A stretch of 64,000 nt of DNA from assembly GCF_964340395.1 (NCBI RefSeq), contig NC_135560.1, positions 7,120,598 to 7,184,597 on the forward strand, given 5' to 3'. Shown here in pieces: positions 23,792-35,868 of the stretch; position 1 is the stretch's first letter, and the number at the start of each line of letters is the position of its first letter. The notes under the pieces were generated by a model that was not told the DNA's origin, ran no database searches, and saw only the letters and a program-made list of their open reading frames with translations. This DNA comes from Glandiceps talaboti (Eukaryota; Hemichordata; Enteropneusta; Spengelidae). The translations under genes were made by a program, and so were the position numbers.

Positions 23792-25145
23792 CATGACATT
23801 TTCAGTGTAGTCTGTGAAACCATACATGTGTCAAAAGTCCTTCCCTAGACTTGGCAATCCAGACTTTGTTTTAGAATTAACAGTTTATCAGCTGTATTGA
23901 TTTTAGCATGTTAAACCACAATCAGCTGACTGGCACACAATAGAAATGTGTAAACTGTGGCAGCTTCCAGTGTGTGTTCTTTGTCATTAGGGAGTCAATT
24001 GCACTGCTATACAAAGTGTAAACACTGCACTCCCTCTTGGTGTTGACACTTTATTGGACGCATTACTTTCAAAGTTCACAATATATTAACCTCCTGACCT
24101 CTAGCATGGCAACACTGAATGAAAATTCCCCGAGTGCAGTCCACAGAGGGAAAACTATAACTCTTTCCTTTTTTTTTTCTCTCCTGTTAATTTACCAAGG
24201 CATTCAGCTATGAAAGGACTTTGGGAAAACAAAGCTCCTGGTACAGTAATCTGTGGGACTTTTCTGTCTTGGTACCAATACCGTTAATTGTCTTGAGGTG
24301 GATGCAATCCATTGAATGCGAGAGGATTATAATGCCGTTAAGGTGCTTATTTTGAGGTAATGAAAGGACTCCAACTTGAAGGAGATAGGTAGGGATTAAC
24401 TTAGGTATTACTTCCACTAGCAGCTTAGTACTGAATTAAAATGTATTACTGAAATCAGCTTAGTACAATTCATTGGGCATGAAGTGTTGACTATTTCGAT
24501 TTTCCATTGTTTTATTATTGTGATTGTTTAGAATTCGATTCCTTGCCTAAAGCTGGTTTTTCTTATAAAGGTGGCCATCTGACTATGTTTGTGCAACTTT
24601 TACAGTTTCAAAAAATCATCCACACATTCATACTCGTTCATGCTTTGTATGCAATTTCTCTTCTCTCGAGTTTTGTTAACACGGTTTTTAGAGTTTGTAC
24701 CCTTCTGTGTGTATAGTTCGGCATGAAAGATGCCTACTTGTGTACAGTCATGGCAATAAATTATTCAAACACTTTGAGGATGGTCTCATTAGAGAACTGC
24801 TAAATTTCAATTAACATACAATCAATGAAACTGTGTTTTCGATATCTCAACAGTTAAGCCTTCCCACTCCCCTATAAAATTTTCATAAATAAACCAAGAG
24901 TCTATATCAGGGTATTCATATTTGTTTGCATTTAGTATGAAATGTTTGAATAGGAATGAAGTAAATTCTTTGACAAAAAGTTCAAAGAGTTCAACCATTA
25001 TATATTATTGATGTAGGATTTTTTGTTATACCAGTCTGAACATAAAAACCAAATACACAGAAAGTGAATTGCAACCTTTTCAGAATGGATAAATTGAATT
25101 ATTTTACAAGTGGTTCAAGTACAATACTTTCCAGAGTATTTTTTT

Positions 25146-25164
25146 GGGGGGGGGGGGGGGGGGG
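25146..25164. repeat. G homopolymer, 19 bases
   Basis: Uninterrupted G run on the plus strand, seen directly. Confidence 0.95.
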
Positions 25165-28100
25165 ATGGTGGAAATTTCCACTAACATTCAGATTATGCTA
25201 TTTTTTTGATATTTTGAAAAATAGCAAACATTCAACAAAGGATGCTTATGTCTTAATATTGCTAAATCTTTGTATTTATTTTCTGTGTTAATCCTTGCTA
25301 GATATTTACATAGTATTGGAGTTGAAGTCTGTTTATTTTCTTTTAACTTTTAATCAAAAAAAAAATCAAAAATCAAATTGCTATCAAAAAAATATATGTT
25401 TACTTCCTTGAGTTAGACTGAATGTTGAAAATTTGACTTGGTCAAAACATTTATCTCATGAATTTTTTATTGACAATTTATAACTTGCCTTTATTTATCA
25501 CCATGTAGATAATAGACAATAGTCAATTTATGATGTGTATTAGTTTCAAAGTGACACTGATGAGTCTATCAAACTACATACATACTAGCAATTCTATTCA
25601 TAATAACATTGCCTACAGTATAATAATTTTTATGACGATAAACCAAGATTTGAAAAAAAATACATATTATACTTTCAAAAAAAAATCACAAAGTGCTTTC
25701 AAAAAATCACTCTAGAGTCAGCAATTTTCGTAAATATGATCGACATATTTCAACTAATTGCCCAAAAATATCATGCTGAGTTTTATTCACATTTGGTTAA
25801 TGTAAATAATCACAATGTACAATATAATATGAAAAGTTTGTTGGCACACAGCACAGTGCAAAAAAAAATTGAGATACAATGGCAATTTCTGAAGAATATA
25901 TTTTCTGACCTGAACTATAATAGGAAAGGGACGTTATATCACATATAACATATTATCTAATAATTCATTTTCATTTTTGAAATTGCAATTTTCCTGATAT
26001 TCACAGAATTAATCTAGATTCAGTCCAAGCAGGTTATTTTTTTTTTAATACAAACCCAGAGGTCGGGAGGCAAACAGTATGGTATATACATGTATCTTGG
26101 CTGTTTGCCAAGCGAAAGACTGGTTTTCATCATGACAGAAATAAAAAAGAATTAATACACATTGCAACCTGACCACAAGTGAAATTATATGACGGTAGGG
26201 GTGCGCTGACGACTCTGAATGACTGGACGTGTTAAATATGTTGTCGGGTGTCGCTTTCATCTATGCCTCAACGGTGGACTATTAATCATGCTTCCGACAA
26301 GTCCAATTTTTGCAAATTGCCAAAAACACAGGAAGCGGCCATTTAGTCACATAGCACAAGTAATCAGAGAAAAGAATAGTATCCGAAAGCCATGATCAGA
26401 ATTTCAAACTGGTCATGATTATAGCTAATCGGATCGGGGTATTCAAACAGCCAAATATCTCATTTACGGAGAAAGTAATTCCACGTGCTTTATCACTGAA
26501 TTGATTCGGCTAGTTGAACAGACCGAGGAGCTACCACTTACCAATATAAGACCATCAGTATTAAGATCTCATTATCCCTGTTCTTCAATAAATTTCCATT
26601 TAGAAATGACTACTAGCAAACACATAAGTTAGAAGTGTGCATACGACAGTGAAAATTAAACTAAGCTCTTGGATAATCAACTCTGAGATGATGCAAAAAA
26701 GTACTTTTGACAAATGAGTTTGTTGATATTGTTCAATATTTTCAATTCCACTCTAAGTCTGAAACGTGTGTAGAAATTTCCTGAATATCTGAAGACCTCC
26801 TTTTGTGATTATAATTCATTTAATTTCGAAACTCGGCCATCGAAATCGTAAATCAGTTGAAGACCTTGTTAAGTACATAGTCACACATACATTCCTGTTT
26901 CTTTACATATGAATGTGAGTTGAGTGTGATTGTAATTGTAAAATCCATATCAAAGTGAATTAGTGAGTACATTATGTATTTCTTACATATTTATCCTCAT
27001 CAATTCTACTATCTCAATAATTCCTGAAATCCGTCTTCAAGTGTTACATTATATAAGGCACTTGTTAATTTGTCAGAAAAATCCATTAGTTTGTTTTTGA
27101 ACCAATCAGGTAGAGTGTGTCATAAGATAGTCGTCATTCCACCATTACCAGACAGTGAAATCTGATTATATAAAGACAGCACCTATGTCCTGATAGACCT
27201 CTATCCGAGACAAAAATCTCAAGATCCGACTTTCTCGTTGTATTGAATCATTACAATGCATGGGAGCACATCCTTGGCTGCATCATCAAAATAGAATTTA
27301 CTAGCTTCTGAAGATTAACACTATTGAAGATAAATTTAAGAAGATTAGGCCACAATAGCATGCTGAGCTCCTTACCCAGAACATTGGAAGTTGTTCATTG
27401 ATTTGGAGCGAGTATTTAGACCGATTTTACACGTCATCTTAAAGCGCCACTGTTCTCCCTAATCCGCACTGCGCTTACAAATGCAAAGTCGGCGTAAACA
27501 CTCTACGGGTATGAGTTTAAGTCTCTGTCGTCTTGAAAAGGCTAACACGAGATTACGACTCGCCGGTGAAAAGACGCAAGTCTAATCCTCCAAAAGGATG
27601 AAATATTTTGAAATTGGAAAGCCATGAAATTAATATGAGAACTCAATAAGCAAATTAAAACGGGGAGTAATTTCTAAAGGTTTTGCCCTGATTGGTTTTT
27701 CCAGAATAACACTACAGATTGAGTAGATTTTTTTTTCTTCGGAGGGAATTTATCTTTAATGAAGAGAACATCTGACTACATATAGCTTACTCATGTTACT
27801 TATTGCTGCTTGCATGTCAATAGAAACCTATCTGCTGGATAGGTGCAAAGAGAAAAATCTGTTTACTAGAGAGACACAATGAGAGGCTTAATAATGACGC
27901 AGATACTCCGATGATACAAGATGCTCCTAGACTGACTCTTTCCAGTGTTTGGTTTTTGAAGTCGTTGCATCGACTGCGCTGAGATGGTCTATGGCAGCTG
28001 AAATCACCAATAAAATGATAGTACCAAATTGCCTCATTTTTTCCAACCTCACACCTGTTTTCTGCTAATTGCCTTGTCCCTGGCATCTTACTTAACTATT

Positions 28101-30895
28101 CTAAGAGATAACGATGGTGAAAACATTTGTGAGAACATAACCTTTTTATCAATATCCATTGTCGTCACATTGAAAACAAATCTCAAAAGAAAGACAGTGT
28201 TGTAGACATTACGATCAATATTATCGGTGTTTATTTCAACAATGGCCTCAAATGGCGGTTCCATTGATTACATTTTGTCTTCAAAAAAAAAAAAAAAAAA
28301 AAAAAAAAACTCAATACAAATTTAGCTCCGTTCCTCATCAATGGAACATTTCTTCCTAGCCGCTGGAATTTATTGTTCACATGCCACCTACGAGTTTATA
28401 GATTATTTCTATACAAATTGGTGCTGGGAATAACACACAGACACAAAAGTTTTCAGTTCATTTCAAGCATATAGATTGACGGAGACGATTCATCCACGTT
28501 TTAAAAGCTCAGCTGGACTCAGTGCTTACTTTGGAATAATCTTTTCTTATCCCTGTCAATTTATTAAAAAACAAACTTTTAAAAAAAAAAGTCGGATTGG
28601 ATGTATTTTATCGTTATATCCTGATGTTTTTAATCTTGAAAAAAAAATCTATTATCACCACGACCACCTTCTTTGTACTGTTCCTTCCATTTAGATACAT
28701 TACCAAATCTTTTATCAATATTCTCATTCATTATTAATAACTTTTCCACACATTTCTAAGCTGTCTTTCAGTTTGCTCATCAACCTAGGCAGTTAAGAAA
28801 TCATTAAAGTTTATTTGTATTTCAGCTCCTTATTTGCATGAGTATAATAAGAGAACCAATCTCCTTTCATGAAATGAACCAGTACTAGCCCCTCCTGTTA
28901 ATCCTATAATCGCCCAAATTATTGATTTAATTAAACATTTCCTTTAATTACAGGGAGCTACCATTATGTTATAGGGGGGATGTACACAGACCGAGTGCAA
29001 ACAAGTGCAGGCATGTCCAGCTAGCATGTAGACACAACAATACTCAGTTGCATTTGTGGACAGATTCTAATCAGATAAATTTTATCATACTTGTAGGTTT
29101 AATATCACTCATTCATTGTTGTTTTTCATTTTTTCAAACTGCACAAACTATCGTTTGATATCAATTCTGAAAAATTAAATTTTGGAATGTATTTTCATCT
29201 GAAAACATGACACACTACATTTGTAATATTCACAAAAAAAGTAAAAATGATGTTGCCATTCTCTTTAAATTTTTGGACTTTTTACGGTTAATTATTAATT
29301 GTATTTGTATCTAAATTCTAATACATACTTTTAATAATTTAATTAAACCTGAGCTACAGACAAGATATCATGGATCGTTTCATAATTTAGTTACAGTGGG
29401 TGTGTGTGTGTGTCAACACCACTGATAAATAACCTGCTAATTCTGTTTTGCTTAGTAATCCCACAAAGAAAAGTCCCTTTGTGTTAAAAGTCAATGGATG
29501 CACAATACCATGGTGTATTCAACGCTAGAGGGCAATTCAGTCAATGAATGGGGTAAACTATAAAAGCCAGAAGAAAACACAGTTTGGGCGTATGTAACTA
29601 CATCCCCATACTATCCAAACACTGAGTGAAAATTTGAACAGCAGAAATGCAAATAAACTTAGAGATTGAATTTCAGGCTTTCTGAGTCTCTGGATAAATA
29701 CACACTAAGGTCAGGAGGCCTAGCCGATTGTTGATACAGACATCAGTTACATTGCAGGCTTTCAGAAAACTAGATGATGATTTTAATGTAAATTTACTGA
29801 TGGAGTGGCAACCGGACAGGAAGAAAATCATCACTCATCCAATCCATCGGATAATAGTATTACTCCTAAAACTGACGATCATTAAGTGATAATCAACGGA
29901 GGATAAAATAGCTAAGCCTTCCCCAAATGACATCAACAGAATAATTATCATACACATAAAGTAGGATTCCGCTCCGAGCATGATAAATAAGAAAATATTA
30001 ATCTACCAGCAAAAGAGACAACTTATCACATGGGATATTTCCAAAACAGCACAAAAGACAAAGCAATTTCCTGAACTAATTTATTAAAAATGTCTCATCC
30101 ATATCACGTTTTCTGTGTTTTGACAGTCTACTCAATATGACGTCTGTATGCCAGCGTTTCCTTTTACCTTTGATTAGCAATGCTTGGAGCTATGACTGAG
30201 GCTGTATGGAATTTAGTTTTCATTAAAGTGGAAACTTATTAAAATTGAAATTGCATGCCTCATTTTGAACGCTATGTCCCAGTTTGCCTGTATCCATCTG
30301 TAACAGAAGGTTGGAATTGTTTTTTGCCCACAAGGGATAACGTATGTTTTTAAGCAACAAAATATAAATATTCTGTAACTATTCGGACTCAAAACTAATA
30401 AGCTTTTGACTAATTTGAAAATAATCAGATTCTCGTGTGCTTCGCCTTGCATATCATACATGCCTTCTGAACTGCATCTATCTCATTGGTCATTCAATAA
30501 CCAATCAGTTTACCTCATGGTACTCAATACAAACGATCATTCTAGTATATGACCATCTAAACTTATATTGTCAAGTGGAATGTTGCAGTTATTTCACACT
30601 TGCACTCTAAAAATACTAACCATACATTTTTCTCAATTGGACCAAAAGACGCATCAACTTGATCTTCTTTTAACAGGAAACAAGGTCTCAACAAAATTCA
30701 ATGAGTCTAAAGGTTTTTGAAACTTTGACAAGCTTTGTCCTGTTATTAACAGAATCACCTGGTCAGCAATACAGATATATGAAGATACACTTGACCCTTC
30801 AATTTATAAGTCAAAAACATTCTTTATACTCAAAACCTGGAAGGGTCTACTTTGTGAAAAAATTCTTTCAAATATAAAAACTCCCCATTTTATGT

Positions 30896-31236
30896 ACAAG
30901 TTTTGATTCTGGTTACCCGACCCCACCTAGTTTTTCACTCTGACCCTAAAAAAATAGTAAAATCGTGAAAATTGTGAAGTATCCCACGAATAGTAGATGC
31001 AGAAACTGACATCAACTTAAAAAGACAATATAAAACTGTTCTTCCAATATGTAATGGCTGTACATCTGATAGGAAGAAACCAATAACACAGAGACCATAT
31101 GGAAAACATAACTACCTGAACTAGACACTCACATATGAAAAAAAAAAAATAAAAATATTTTTAAAAGTCTACCTACCCCACCTATTCTAAAATTGAGTGT
31201 AATCGGAATTACACAACTTTTTTTTGGTTAGGTCTA
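30896..31236. mobile_element. Non-autonomous TIR element (MITE-like), copy B, reversed
   Basis: Reverse-complement relative of 10455-10838. Shared landmarks in order are CCCCACCTAG, TGACCCTAAA, TCGTGAAAATTGTGAA, CAGAAACTGACATCAACTTA, AAGACAATATAAAACTGTTC, GGCTGTACATCTGAT, CCATATGGAAAACATAACTA and CTACCCCACC. The termini are more decayed than in copy A. No coding capacity. Confidence 0.72.
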
Positions 31237-33324
31237 AGTGGTCTTTATGAAATAAATGTTCAAAATTATGACATTAAAACATTATGCATCAAAACAGGAT
31301 GGTCTGGTGACCTTTTCTGTCTCTCAACATTTATAGAGTTTCCTCAATTCAAAAATGGGAAAGAGAAAACAAGAAAAAGAGAGTTTCATTCAAACTTTCC
31401 ACCTGCTTCTTTGACTATTAACACAGTTGAGTGTGACTTCAATATACTCTTCTACTATCCGTGCAGGTATTAACAACCTTCAGTTTTTTAATGAGATCCT
31501 GGACAAGCAAATGTGATGTCTGATAGGGCAATTGATATGTATAGCCAGACAGAGCTTTGGGTTTGTTTTAACCAGCCACACTGGACACCCGCTGACTGTA
31601 TTTATGCTGTGTGGTGTCTGATGGACAGGACAAGCACACCGTGAAGATATAATTACAACCCTGATTAGAGCTCTCTAAACACAACAAGAATACCCTGGTG
31701 ATGGAGTGAAATGGCATGCTTGTCGTGGCAAATTAAAATTTCCACTTCAGTTGGACTTCTTGGGGTTTTGTTACTATAAACACTGCACTTGTTATAGATA
31801 GCTTGGTAGAATAAGAAGCTCAATAGCCTCATCCTCGGCTACACCGACTCACAACAAGCTCACTGAAAAGGGGAAAAAGTTATAAATCTATACACGTCAG
31901 AATCGTGAGATGTCCATATGTTCAAAATACTAAATGCCCTATGAGGGCTTCACTTCTGTGCATTCGCCTGGGGTCTGGGATAACCAGTAGAAATCTTAAC
32001 CATCCACAGTTGCCTTAATTGGCGAGTTATGACTACCGGCTCAATTTTGTACAAATGGAAAAGTGATTTGATGCTGTCTGCCCATACAAAGAAAATGGCT
32101 TTTTACATATTTCCCTCCTGACAACTCAATTCTTTTTTGCCACAAGTGAAAAAGGAAATTGCAGCGTCGGTTATTAGGCTTCATTTCTAGGGTTTCAACC
32201 ATTAGTGTAATGATGGGTGGATATTATGACTTGCCAAAGAAGTAACCATTGGCTGCTGATAAATTCGTTCTCAATTATCTTTTCATAGATCACTTTTTGT
32301 GTGTTCCTGTGACGAAAACTGTAGCGAAATTACCTGTCATGGTCTTCCAAGGCCTTATTGGCAAAACAAAATCCTACTGTGCGCAACATGTCACTGACTT
32401 TATGCCCTCACCTCTGTTTCCTTGTGGATTTGTAATTCTCCTTTGTCACAATAACACAAAAAAAGGAGAGACGAACCTGATGTATTTATAACGATATATG
32501 TTATTTTCAGGAATAAAGGAATTGGAGATGTTTGGAAAAGAAACAAATTTTCATTCAACTATTGAACAATAGTGTTATTTTACAACAGGGAAGTGAGTTT
32601 TTACTGTCACTCAGACATTGAGGATGACGAGGACGACACTATATGATGTAATCCTAGACATGAAACATCCTGATCCGGACAACATACTTTTTATTTCAAG
32701 CCAACGTGCCAAGGCAGCTGTAACTTTTTACAATTTGAAATACTAAATTAATTGCTATCGTATACCAAATATATCAATTACATTTATTTTAGTTCCTGCT
32801 TACAAAATTTCTGAAACACAGTGCTCTTTATAAAGCCAACAATTACAGTTCCACGTTGATGTTCTTTTGAGATAAAAAAATCATTTAGACCTGTATCTGA
32901 AAGTTTATATTTTGAGAAAGAATTGTCCAAGATGAAAAGTACGCAAATATTTTTTTGTCATATGTTATTGCCATGGAAACAGGTAAAACAAGAAATCAAA
33001 ATAATTTACATGGATGTTTGTTGATTTTTTTTTTGACATCTAAGAGACAATAAAATTTATTGTTATTATGCAAATATTCGGCTGAACACCTGGTAATTTG
33101 GCCAGTCACACAAAATAAACATTTTCATTATTCTTACAATTGGCTGAAACATCTGGTTGGATAGCCAATCAAATTGGATTATGATATGCATACACTAATT
33201 TTTGGAGACCATAAAAGTGGTCTACTATGCTAACAATCAGCTGAAATTCTTGTAATTAGGTGTCAAAATAATTTGAATATTTGGAGATACATCTGGGAGA
33301 TAAAAAAAATTTGTTTTTATCAAA
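31237..33324. other. Gene-free unique sequence
   Basis: No gene recognised; the 80-codon frame at 32249-32491 lacks domains. One RFX-type site at 32967-32980. From about 33060 to 33290 there are loosely repeated phrases (GGCTGAA, ATCTGG, CCAATCA) that may be a decayed tandem repeat leading into the microsatellite. Confidence 0.42.
32967..32980. promoter_or_regulatory. RFX X-box-like site
   Basis: ATTGCCATGGAAAC, X-box form with one arm mismatch. Confidence 0.4.
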
Positions 33325-33422
33325 TCAATGAATGAATGAATGAATGAATGAATGAATGAATGAATGAATGAATGAATAAATGAATCAATGAATGAATCAA
33401 TCAATCAATCAATCAATGAATG

Positions 33423-33461
<39 letters not shown>

Positions 33462-33487
33462 TAATCAATCAATCAATCAATCAATCA
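33325..33487. repeat. GAAT / CAAT tetranucleotide microsatellite
   Basis: A GAAT run changes through mixed units into a CAAT run, about 160 bp, with few interruptions. Confidence 0.97.
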
Positions 33488-35106
33488 ACCAAAACATCTG
33501 AATGGCAGCCAATCAATTGTGATCACTCCCATTTGGTTGATTATCATCTCATCACCATGATAACATAATTAACGATCATCTCATTATCACTGTAGGTATG
33601 TCTAGACAGAAAGTCAAGGGGTTGGGGGGGTTGGGTTACACTTCTGGTCAGGGTTGTATAAAATATAGCAGTGAGTACAAATTAAGAATCTTTCCATCAA
33701 ACCACTGTATATACTTAAGTTGTCCCCGGAGTCGACTTAAACACAGGTCTTGAAATTTCTTTAACCATACAGGGCTGGAAAGTGTCTTTATCAGGGGCGA
33801 CTATCATACACACCACAGATAACATAAACGGTTAGTTTGGAAAACTGCTGTAAATACTATCACCAATTTGACTGGATGAAATTAAATATGGCTCTGTTCT
33901 AACTATCAGCCTTAGACCTACATCATCTGTTTGCAACATTTAATGTGCCATACTTTCTCTTATCGTATAAATTTCAGGGAATTTCTCTCTGCATCTGGAA
34001 GTCATAGTCCGGTAGTTTTAAAAAGTGACATACCGTACTGATAAGATACAAGTACAATAAACTGAAGTATACATACAATGTAAACACTTGTTCCGATGAA
34101 AGGACTCTACCTCCTGTTACTGTCGATCACTGGAAATATGGTAAGGTCAGAGGTCAGAGTAGTAAGGTCAAGGGTCATCTTTTTGAATACAGTACTGATA
34201 ATGGCAATTGAACAGATGACACAATCCTACAACTGTGAGAAAATGTGAAAGTTGATCAGAAAGTACTTTTTGATGTAAAAAAAACCATAAAAATATGTCG
34301 TGTGTTATCAATAATGAATTTTTCAAGGAAAATATTATAGTATTTTTATAGAAAGTTGTGCTATAGAAAATATCACTATTATGAAAATCTTTGAGAAAAT
34401 ATGGGACATTTTTGTAACCGAACAAAAAGTTGCACAAAAAACAAATTTGATAAAAAAAAGTTCCATGGGAATGGAAATTAAATTGTTATTTTTAGAACAG
34501 GTTTACAAAATGAAGCAAAATAAAAAGTTGCACAAGATCAAAAAAGTTGATGGTAAAAATTTGAAAAAGTTTCATTCAAAATTTTTTTTTTAATTTTTTG
34601 GACAGGCCTACAAAATGAAATGAAAATCTCCATCCTCGGATCAAGAGATCTTCAACAACAAAAAATCAATGTTATGATAGATAATCTGCTTTATAATTCT
34701 TTCTCATTTTTTCAGCTTATCCCTAACATTAATGCACAAATAAAACCTAGGCAACTTTTCAGCAAGTCACATAAACTGTCAAAATCACTCATTTCTGTAT
34801 TTTGTTTTCTTTCACAACCCAGACTAAACCTGAATAAACAAACTAAACACAATCCAAAATACTTCACCTCATATCATTGTCACCAAAGATAATAAATGGC
34901 AAAATAACTGAAAATAAATGGATTTCTGGAACGTTTATTTTTGAAAGGAGAGAATGTGTATACCCAATACAAGTACAATGTACACATTAGTGTTAAGTTT
35001 ATGAAAACAGATACCCTACCCAACTGTTTTCAAATATACGAACTGTCATGGCAAATTTGTGCGTAAATGATGTATCGCAGTTGCTTTCTTTCCCTTTAAA
35101 CATTTA
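33488..35106. other. Gene-free sequence
   Basis: No gene recognised. A short AGGTCA-type run occurs at 34143-34178 (GGTCAGAGGTCAGAG and GGTCAAGGGTCA). The 34381-34600 stretch has loosely repeated AAAAAGTTG-CACAA phrases, probably a decayed tandem repeat. Confidence 0.4.
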
Positions 35107-35138
35107 GTTGCCATGACAACTGTTGTTTCCATGACAAC
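35107..35138. promoter_or_regulatory. Twin RFX X-box-like sites
   Basis: GTTGCCATGACAAC (35107-35120) and GTTTCCATGACAAC (35125-35138) lie four bases apart on the same strand. Both match the X-box with both half-sites. This is the tightest pair in the window and the best candidate for real RFX binding. Confidence 0.5.
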
Positions 35139-35709
35139 AGACTGTGAAACTTTGGCGTCCTCTTTCCCAGACACTTTTTTAATGTACAAAATGTCAGTCC
35201 CAATGAAACTAGAAGATTGGAGCACATGTGCAGATACACACGATACGATAAATATGCACTGCAATAACTGAATACAGATATGGCCTTCTTATCGCAGTCC
35301 AACTGAGAAAACAATCAACGTTGAGCCCTGAGGGTAAATTCTTAAATAATTCCCATGACTATGGACAGAGACTTGCAATAAATGTTTGATGCATGATGCA
35401 CAATCATATTCATGCTATTATGCTTTATGAGTTTCACCGGGTACCACTTACTAGATCAACTAGAAATAATGTGAGCAAAAGTTCACACTACCTCCATAGT
35501 GTACATCTTGTGCAGCCACAATCATATATATTTTATTGCTTATCATCACATTGTCTTCGACACAAGTCAGGCACTATCAAATTTTATTCCCGTTCTGACT
35601 CATTTTGAGTCATATTTGTACACAGTCCTTTTGAGTTCCCCTCCTTCTCCTCACCTGAATGAAAATATCTGTTCTATGTGAAAGAAAAGAGAAAAAAATA
35701 CCAAAAATT

Positions 35710-35868
35710 GGCATGAGAAGGGTCAAAGTTCAATTTTAAAATATTCATGAAAGGATATAAATTTTTCATACATTTTGGTTTGAAGGGGTTAAAGTTCAAA
35801 TTTTTTGATATTCATGAGAAGGGAAAGTAAAATTTGCATAAATTTTGGAGCAAAGGGGTTTAAAGCTT
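35710..35868. repeat. Decayed tandem repeat (about 65 bp) with DR1-like sites
   Basis: Two to three diverged units share TGAGAAGGG or GAAGGGG, TCAAAGTTCAAATTTT, ATATTCATGA, and CATAAATTTTGG or CATACATTTTGG. Each unit carries a direct repeat with one-base spacing: GGGTCAAAGTTCA (35720-35732), GGGTTAAAGTTCA (35786-35798), and a decayed third copy near 35857. DR1 elements are bound by HNF4 and RXR partners. Confidence 0.55.

Larger units (their letters stand above)
23516..30895. other. Gene-free AT-rich stretch
   Basis: No gene recognised. Contains an RFX-type site (23778-23791), a G19 run (25146-25164), an A27 run (28283-28309) and a short GT tract (29398-29413). Segments 26050-28100 and 28700-30500 are non-repetitive with mixed composition and could be regulatory. 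No open frame has a recognisable domain. Confidence 0.45.

Noticed and set aside
26525-26585. Minus-strand exon-like segment ending in GTAAGTGG at about 26540
   Set aside because: Acceptor side lacks a pyrimidine tract and the short open frame has no recognisable similarity.
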